Source: JBBTWO01 sp038062745 (GTDB taxonomy: Bacteria; Patescibacteriota; Microgenomatia; UBA8517). Taken from it: a stretch of DNA of 10,131 bases. The translations under genes were made by a program, and so were the position numbers. This document shows positions 6,130 through 10,131 of this stretch, one piece after another; the first letter of the stretch is position 1; the number at the start of each line of letters is the position of its first letter. The DNA is taken from contig JBBTWO010000037.1 in NCBI GenBank assembly GCA_038062745.1, positions 1-10,131 of the forward strand, given 5' to 3'. The notes beneath the pieces were generated by a model that saw nothing but the letters and a program-made list of their open reading frames with translations, made no database searches and had not been told where the DNA came from.

Positions 6130-7816
6130 GCGACAAACGTAAATTTTTCAATCTTACAAAGATCTCCTCTTTTGATTTTCCCATGGTTTTGAAAATATCT
6201 TTCACAATGGCAACTGAACCTTCAAACTCTGGTTGAACAATCTTTTCAACTTTCAAAGTTTTCAAAGTTTGGACATCTTCATCCATGTCTCCCCTAACAA
6301 TAATTTTTACGTCAGGGGATGCAGACTGAACTCGGGATATGGTTTCATGCTGACTAACAATATCCGGAATTGTAATTACAATGGCCTTGGCAGCATCTAT
6401 ATCCGCTTCGCGTAAAATCTCAGGGTCTGATGGATCTCCATAGATTGCTTTTATTCCCATTTTTCTGGCATGGGCAACAATTTTTTGATTGTAATCAATG
6501 GCTACAAATTCAACACCGGCTTCCTGCATTGCTTTACCTACCCACTTACCTACCCTGCCGTATCCACAAATAACGATATGATTTTTAAACTCTTTGTCAT
6601 CAATTTCTCGGTTATATCCTTTAAGGAAATACTTACCAGCTGCAGGAAATGATTTCAATTTTCGCCAAACGGGAATGATGTTTTTAAACATTAATGGCGT
6701 AAGCATTAGTGAAATTAAGGTCACAGCAATTCCTACACTGGTTAGTTCTGGAGTAAGAATACCAAGTCTGGCAGCCGCCAAATAAATGATAAATGAAAAT
6801 TCCCCAACTTGAGCCAGACCTAAAGAAACTGCAATCGAGTTTTTCCCATAATGACCAGTAACAATCATTATTCCCAAGACAACCAGAATTTTAATTATCA
6901 AAACAAAAACTACAATTGAGATGATAAGGGGCAAATTGGTAACAATTGCTGCAGGGCTGACAAAAAATCCCAGAGAGACAAAAAATAAAACCACAAATAA
7001 ATCGCGCAGTGGTCGCATCTCTGCAAAGACGGCATGATTTTCCTGGGATTCAGAAATTACTACTCCGGCTAAAAATGCCCCCAAAGCTGCAGAAACACCA
7101 AAAGCAGATACCAAAAACGCTGTTCCAATGGCAATACAAAAAGCGGTCAAACTTAAAAGTTCTCGCGAGTTTAGTGCGGCCACTTTATGAATAATTGGCG
7201 GAACTACAAGCCTGCCCAAGAAAAAGACTGCAAAAAGTGCTGCTGCTGAAGAGATTATTGAAGTTGTTGCCAAACTTAAAAAATTACCATGGCCGCCAAA
7301 AGCTGGCAAAAGAGCCATAATTGGGATCACTGCCAAATCTTGCATCAGAAGCCAACCGATCATTATTTCTCCATAAACAGTCCCTTTTTCGTTTCTGTCA
7401 GTTAAAAGTTTGACAACAAGCGCAGTCGAAGAAAGAGAAATTCCAATAGCAAAAATTATTGCAGTTGTTGAAGTAAGACCAAGAAGTTGCAATCCAACCC
7501 AAGAGAAAGCAATCGTCAAAAGTATTTGGGCAATTGATCCATATAAAACGATGTTGCCCACCTTAAATAGTTTTTGTGCTGAAACTTCCAAACCAATAGA
7601 AAAAAGAAGCAATATTATTCCCAGCTCTGCAAGAGATTGAATATTAAATTGTTCTTCAGGCCCCATTAACCCTACCAATGGCAATACAAGGCTGGCGGCA
7701 AGTCCTGCAAGGATGTAACCGATAAGTGTTGGCGCCTTGACAATCCTACTTACAATGCCACCAAGAAGCGCCGCAAAGAAAACAAAAAATAAATCCAATA
7801 TTAAATGACCTTGCAC
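6119..7816 (-). CDS. CPA2-family cation:proton antiporter with RCK (TrkA-N) domain, KefB/KefC-like
   Basis: A 565-residue inner-membrane transporter predicted to exchange K+ or Na+ for protons. Residues 1-385 form about 12 helices with family motifs: LFSIGLE (72-77 region), SLSSTALVVKLL (127-138), the MQDLAVIP segment with Gln159-Asp160, VSAALGAFLAG (241-251), RPLRDLFVVLFFVSLGF (268-284) and GLAQVGEFSF (333-342). A cytosolic RCK_N domain follows, with the nucleotide-binding GYGRVG (418-423) and acidic Asp441 at the end of strand 2, which suggests NAD(H) binding. There is no TrkA-C domain. The start is GTG at 7816, 9 bp after the RluD-like stop, since the nearby ATG is out of frame. In E. coli, KefB/C are gated by glutathione adducts; gating here is unknown. 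Confidence 0.93.
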   Translation of the reverse strand: MQGHLILDLFFVFFAALLGGIVSRIVKAPTLIGYILAGLAASLVLPLVGLMGPEEQFNIQSLAELGIILLLFSIGLEVSAQKLFKVGNIVLYGSIAQILLTIAFSWVGLQLLGLTSTTAIIFAIGISLSSTALVVKLLTDRNEKGTVYGEIMIGWLLMQDLAVIPIMALLPAFGGHGNFLSLATTSIISSAAALFAVFFLGRLVVPPIIHKVAALNSRELLSLTAFCIAIGTAFLVSAFGVSAALGAFLAGVVISESQENHAVFAEMRPLRDLFVVLFFVSLGFFVSPAAIVTNLPLIISIVVFVLIIKILVVLGIMIVTGHYGKNSIAVSLGLAQVGEFSFIIYLAAARLGILTPELTSVGIAVTLISLMLTPLMFKNIIPVWRKLKSFPAAGKYFLKGYNREIDDKEFKNHIVICGYGRVGKWVGKAMQEAGVEFVAIDYNQKIVAHARKMGIKAIYGDPSDPEILREADIDAAKAIVITIPDIVSQHETISRVQSASPDVKIIVRGDMDEDVQTLKTLKVEKIVQPEFEGSVAIVKDIFKTMGKSKEEIFVRLKNLRLSHAH

Positions 7817-7825
7817 ACATTCAGT

Positions 7826-8539
7826 TTAGGCTATCCGTGAAAAGGTGTAAAGTACTTGCTGCAGATCCTCTGATAACTTTGCTTTGAATTCAACTCTCTT
7901 TTGTGTAGTTGGATGCAAAATTGAAATTCCCAAAGCGTGCAGAAAAAGTCTTGGGCACCAAAGCCTATCTTTTCTGGCAGTTTTTCGTCCTGCATAAAAA
8001 TTATCAGCAACTATTGGATGGCCTAAGTGTTTTAAATGAATTCTAATCTGATGAGTTCTTCCAGTTTCTGGATACAACTCAAATAAACTGTATTTTTCAT
8101 TATTTTTTTCAAAAGTCTTTAGTACTTTGTATTTTGTTACTGCATCACGTCCCCCCTGTAGCACTCCAAATCTGTCCCTCCTCCATGGAAGTCTACCAAC
8201 AGCAGCCACGATAGTTCCTTCCATTTGCTTTGGCACACCATGAGCTAAAGCGGTGTAGGTTTTATGGGTAAGCCGCTCTTTAAATTGTTTTTGAAGTTGT
8301 CCAAAGGCATTTTCTGTTTTTGCAATTAAAAGAATGCCAGATGTTTCTTTATCTAATCTATGAACCACCCCACTTCGTAATTCATCATTTTTGGCAATTT
8401 CGTAATCAAAGTTTTCTTTAAGCCAAGTCTGAACCACAGGTTGAGTAGTTGTGGTGCCAGCAGAATTGACAATCCAGCCAGCCGGTTTATCCAAAACAAA
8501 GAATTCAGAATCTTCAAAGATTATTTTGGGGGCGTCCAT
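7826..8539 (-). CDS. RluA/RluD-family RNA pseudouridine synthase without S4 domain
   Basis: A 237-residue cytoplasmic enzyme that would convert specific uridines in rRNA (or tRNA) to pseudouridine. The catalytic motif HRLDKETSG is at 60-68, with Asp63 as nucleophile. Other family blocks are present: ILLIAKTENA, the KTYTALAHG segment, GRTHQIRIHLKHLGHPI (160-176) and RLFLHA. The protein begins directly with the catalytic domain (VLDKPAGW), so the N-terminal S4 RNA-binding domain typical of RluC and RluD is missing; RluA-like proteins lack it as well. The target site cannot be named from sequence. It starts 6 bp after the DksA-like stop and has no visible Shine-Dalgarno, consistent with translation along a polycistronic message. 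Confidence 0.93.
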   Translation of the reverse strand: MDAPKIIFEDSEFFVLDKPAGWIVNSAGTTTTQPVVQTWLKENFDYEIAKNDELRSGVVHRLDKETSGILLIAKTENAFGQLQKQFKERLTHKTYTALAHGVPKQMEGTIVAAVGRLPWRRDRFGVLQGGRDAVTKYKVLKTFEKNNEKYSLFELYPETGRTHQIRIHLKHLGHPIVADNFYAGRKTARKDRLWCPRLFLHALGISILHPTTQKRVEFKAKLSEDLQQVLYTFSRIA

Positions 8540-8545
8540 GTGGAA

Positions 8546-8935
8546 TTATTTACTAGTTTTTTTCTCACAATCAATACACCTGACTGCATCCGGATATACC
8601 ATCAAGCGATCAGTGTCAATCATTTTTCCACAATTTTCGCAAATACCATACTTCCCTACTTTAATTCTTGAAAGTGCTTTTCTGGTTTGAATTATTCTTC
8701 TGTCTATTTGCTCTTTCAAAGCAGAACTCATGGTGTGACCAAATTGTTCTTCAGCTTCAGTGTCAGAGGCTGCATTTCCCACCACTCGAGATTCATCTGA
8801 AAAAGGATCTGTGTCTTCAATATTTTTCTTTCTTCTTTCAAGCAGGTGGAGTTGTTTGGTTAAAAAATCTGCAACTGGGGTCAAAACAGATTGAGGAAAT
8901 CTGATCGATTGAACTTTTGCTTTTGACTTGGTCAT
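8546..8935 (-). CDS. TraR/DksA-type zinc-finger protein
   Basis: A 129-residue protein with a C4 zinc finger at the C-terminus: Cys99, Cys102, Cys120 and Cys123 in CENC…RCIDC. The preceding helical region (about 20-90) could form the coiled coil that DksA-like proteins insert into the RNA polymerase secondary channel. The acidic tip residues of E. coli DksA (DxxDxA) have a partial counterpart in ASDTEAEEQ (56-64). It is therefore likely to modulate transcription initiation, perhaps with stringent control of rRNA, though this is inference. Its ATG overlaps the stop of the upstream membrane gene by 4 bp (ATGA), so translation is probably coupled. A TATAAT on the minus strand (8950-8955) lies inside the upstream gene and may be chance. 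Confidence 0.9.
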   Translation of the reverse strand: MTKSKAKVQSIRFPQSVLTPVADFLTKQLHLLERRKKNIEDTDPFSDESRVVGNAASDTEAEEQFGHTMSSALKEQIDRRIIQTRKALSRIKVGKYGICENCGKMIDTDRLMVYPDAVRCIDCEKKTSK

Positions 8936-9567
8936 TTTTTAGTTGCTAGATTATATACTGCGAAAAACAATAAAAATGTAACAAGAGCTGAAACTAGTAT
9001 TTCTGCTCTTCCCAAGAAGGATAGCACAAACGGAAATGGAAAGGCAACGAGAGCACGAATCAAAAAAAATAAGCCAACCGTAGTCAGTCCTGAAAAACCT
9101 ACCCTCCCTGACCGGTACCAAGTAAAATCCCGGTATCGAGATTCAAGAAAATAAAAAAGGATCAGTAGCAGTGCTATTGTTGTTGAACCAGCAAGGGAAA
9201 TAAGGCTCATGCCAACAAAGGTATCGGCTACAAAAACTGCCAAAATTAAATACAACATGGCCACACCCATTGCTTCCAAACTTTCAAAAAAACGTAGTTT
9301 ATATTTAAACAACCCGACTGTGTAGCCTGCCATTCCCCCAACAAATGTCAACCAGAACAAAACACCACTTGAATTTATATCTGCAAATTCTATCTTTGCA
9401 AGCAATAAAAATCTGGTTAAAAGATAGAAAATAAACATCCCAATCAAACTAAAAAAACCAACTGAAAAGATAATTGAGGAAGTGTAGTCTTCCTTTAATT
9501 TGTTCCAGAAAATATACAAGAAACACAAAGCTCCAAAAAAAACAATAATAGGCGTGAGAATTGACAT
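8932..9567 (-). CDS. Polytopic membrane protein, divergent Lgt (prolipoprotein diacylglyceryl transferase)-like
   Basis: A 211-residue protein with about six to seven membrane helices. The stretch FWLTFVGGMAGYTVGLFKYK (71-90) resembles the Lgt 'GG..G' segment. The 'FYFLESRYRDFTWYRSGRVGFSG' region (138-160) followed by another helix resembles the late Lgt pattern of an aromatic/acidic loop, Arg-Gly, and a helix. Lgt attaches diacylglycerol to the lipobox cysteine of prolipoproteins. However, the essential histidine-glycine segment of true Lgt is not clear here, so function may be lost or changed. It is the first gene of the seven-gene operon, with its ATG inside a perfect dyad and a TATACT box (9581-9586) upstream. 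Treat the Lgt relation as tentative. Confidence 0.55.
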   Translation of the reverse strand: MSILTPIIVFFGALCFLYIFWNKLKEDYTSSIIFSVGFFSLIGMFIFYLLTRFLLLAKIEFADINSSGVLFWLTFVGGMAGYTVGLFKYKLRFFESLEAMGVAMLYLILAVFVADTFVGMSLISLAGSTTIALLLILFYFLESRYRDFTWYRSGRVGFSGLTTVGLFFLIRALVAFPFPFVLSFLGRAEILVSALVTFLLFFAVYNLATKK

Positions 9568-9579
9568 AAACTATGTCAA
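9561..9579. promoter_or_regulatory. Perfect dyad at the divergent start region, candidate operator
   Basis: TTGACATA-AAC-TATGTCAA has 8-bp arms and a 3-bp centre. It covers the start codon of the operon's first gene (9565-9567) and sits between the two divergent genes. The left arm contains TTGACA, which could be the plus-strand -35 box for a -10 at 9583-9588 (TATATC, 16 bp spacing). A dimeric regulator bound here would touch both directions. Confidence 0.5.
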
Positions 9580-9580
9580 A

Positions 9581-9588
9581 AGTATATC
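9581..9588. promoter_or_regulatory. Shared -10 region of the divergent genes
   Basis: The minus strand reads TATACT (9581-9586), about 13 bases before the operon's ATG. The plus strand reads TATATC (9583-9588), about 12 bases before the ATG at 9601. The two -10 boxes overlap, so the two directions may compete for polymerase. Confidence 0.4.
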
Positions 9589-9600
9589 ATGCGAGTTACC

Positions 9601-10059
9601 ATGCTAGAAACACCCCATGTTGCCGTAGGAGCCGCGATTGCGGCAAAAATACCCAATCCATACATCGCCATTCCTTTGGCTCTTGTGAGCCACCTTATTA
9701 TGGATCAAGTTCCCCACTGGAATCCCCATTCCTACACTGAAATAAAAACAAAGGGCCAAATTTCAAACAATACTAAATATTTAGCCATTGTGGATGTGGC
9801 AATTTCCTTAGGATTGGGTTTTTACATCGCTTCCAGATTTCTTCCTGACTACAAACACGCAGTTGTAATACTGGCAGCCTCTTTCGCAGCGGTATTGCCT
9901 GATGTAATCAAAAGTCCTTATTTCTTGCTTGGAAAGCGAACAGGATTAGTTAAAAAATGGGTTGATTTTGAGCGAAGTTTGCAAGTTGAGACTGGCTTTG
10001 TTCCAGGAATGCTTATTCAAATTGGAGTTGTTATTATTTCCCTTCTGTGGGTAATGTAG
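9601..10059 (+). CDS. Small membrane protein with a His/Asp motif, possible YdjM/DUF457-like hydrolase
   Basis: A 152-residue protein with about four hydrophobic segments. Near the N-terminus it has HVAVGAAIAA, then SHLIMDQVPHWNPH (His, Asp and two more His within 13 residues), and later VLPDV. Such spaced His and Asp residues at membrane edges are typical of the YdjM (DUF457) family of putative metal-dependent membrane hydrolases, whose substrates are not known. An in-frame ATG at 9589 would add four residues but lies within the presumed -10 box; 9601 gives MLETPHVAVG and fits the promoter better, so I choose it. The gene is divergent from the seven-gene operon and continues alone to the window edge. 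Confidence 0.7.
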   Translation: MLETPHVAVGAAIAAKIPNPYIAIPLALVSHLIMDQVPHWNPHSYTEIKTKGQISNNTKYLAIVDVAISLGLGFYIASRFLPDYKHAVVILAASFAAVLPDVIKSPYFLLGKRTGLVKKWVDFERSLQVETGFVPGMLIQIGVVIISLLWVM

Positions 10060-10095
10060 AAATCTTTTATTTCTTCTTCACGGTACTACTTCTCT

Positions 10096-10115
10096 CCAAT
10101 TAATATCATAATTGG
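10096..10115 (+). other. Hairpin after the YdjM-like gene
   Basis: CCAATTA, six loop bases and TAATTGG form a perfect 7-bp stem 36 bases after the stop codon. A longer imperfect pairing between 10089-10098 and 10122-10131 is also possible and would exclude part of the loop. No T-tract is seen before the window ends, so terminator function is unproven. Confidence 0.3.
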
Positions 10116-10131
10116 CCAAACTGGAGGGGAA

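Noticed and set aside
9589..9600. Upstream ATG of the YdjM-like gene
   Set aside because: It overlaps the likely -10 box; the ATG at 9601 fits the promoter position and the protein pattern better.
1..10131. CRISPR arrays, tRNA genes, insertion sequences and toxin-antitoxin pairs
   Set aside because: Both strands were scanned by eye. No regularly spaced repeats, T-loop signatures, transposase genes or paired small genes were found.

Overview
The window looks like chromosomal DNA from a Candidate Phyla Radiation (Patescibacteria) bacterium, possibly Microgenomates. This is an inference from gene content and style: AT-rich DNA, compact genes that touch or overlap, standard stop codons with TGA used as stop, several divergent membrane proteins, a small single-motif LAGLIDADG endonuclease, and starts that mostly lack a Shine-Dalgarno sequence. 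No 16S gene body, ribosomal protein or other strong phylogenetic marker is present, so the placement is tentative.

Left part (about 1-3670): four separately promoted minus-strand genes. Reading down the minus strand they are a LAGLIDADG homing endonuclease (2915-3418), a HAD-fold 5'-nucleotidase-like protein (1784-2506), a complete tyrosine recombinase (790-1749) and a 247-residue protein I do not recognise (19-762). Two non-coding stretches (2507-2914 and 3419-3673) hold an 11-bp tandem repeat, inverted repeats on both sides of the endonuclease gene, and a chain of overlapping hairpins. The content is accessory in character and may be an island or a decayed mobile element, but no element boundary can be shown. 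The first ten bases equal the complement of the 16S rRNA 3' tail, so what lies to the left matters.

Middle and right part (3674-9567): one tightly packed minus-strand run, probably an operon. In transcription order it is an Lgt-like membrane protein, a TraR/DksA-type zinc-finger protein, an RluD-family pseudouridine synthase, a CPA2 cation:proton antiporter with an RCK domain, a membrane-anchored LytR/CpsA/Psr-like protein that seems to lack the catalytic motif, YebC, and an eight-helix membrane protein. Gaps are at most 26 bp, with overlaps of 4 and 11 bp. The set mixes translation and rRNA functions (YebC, RluD), transcriptional control (DksA-like), ion homeostasis and envelope proteins.

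Far right (9568-10131): a divergent plus-strand gene for a small membrane protein with a histidine/aspartate-rich motif. It is separated from the operon by a short intergenic region containing a perfect 8+3+8 dyad.

The most consistent unusual signal is regulatory. At least five genes have a -10 box only 6 to 9 bases before the start codon, two of them with good -35 boxes at 17-18 bp, which implies leaderless or near-leaderless transcripts. I found no clear undescribed defence or mobile system. The best candidates for a second look are the endonuclease with its flanking repeats, the hairpin region 3544-3637, and the unknown protein beside the recombinase.
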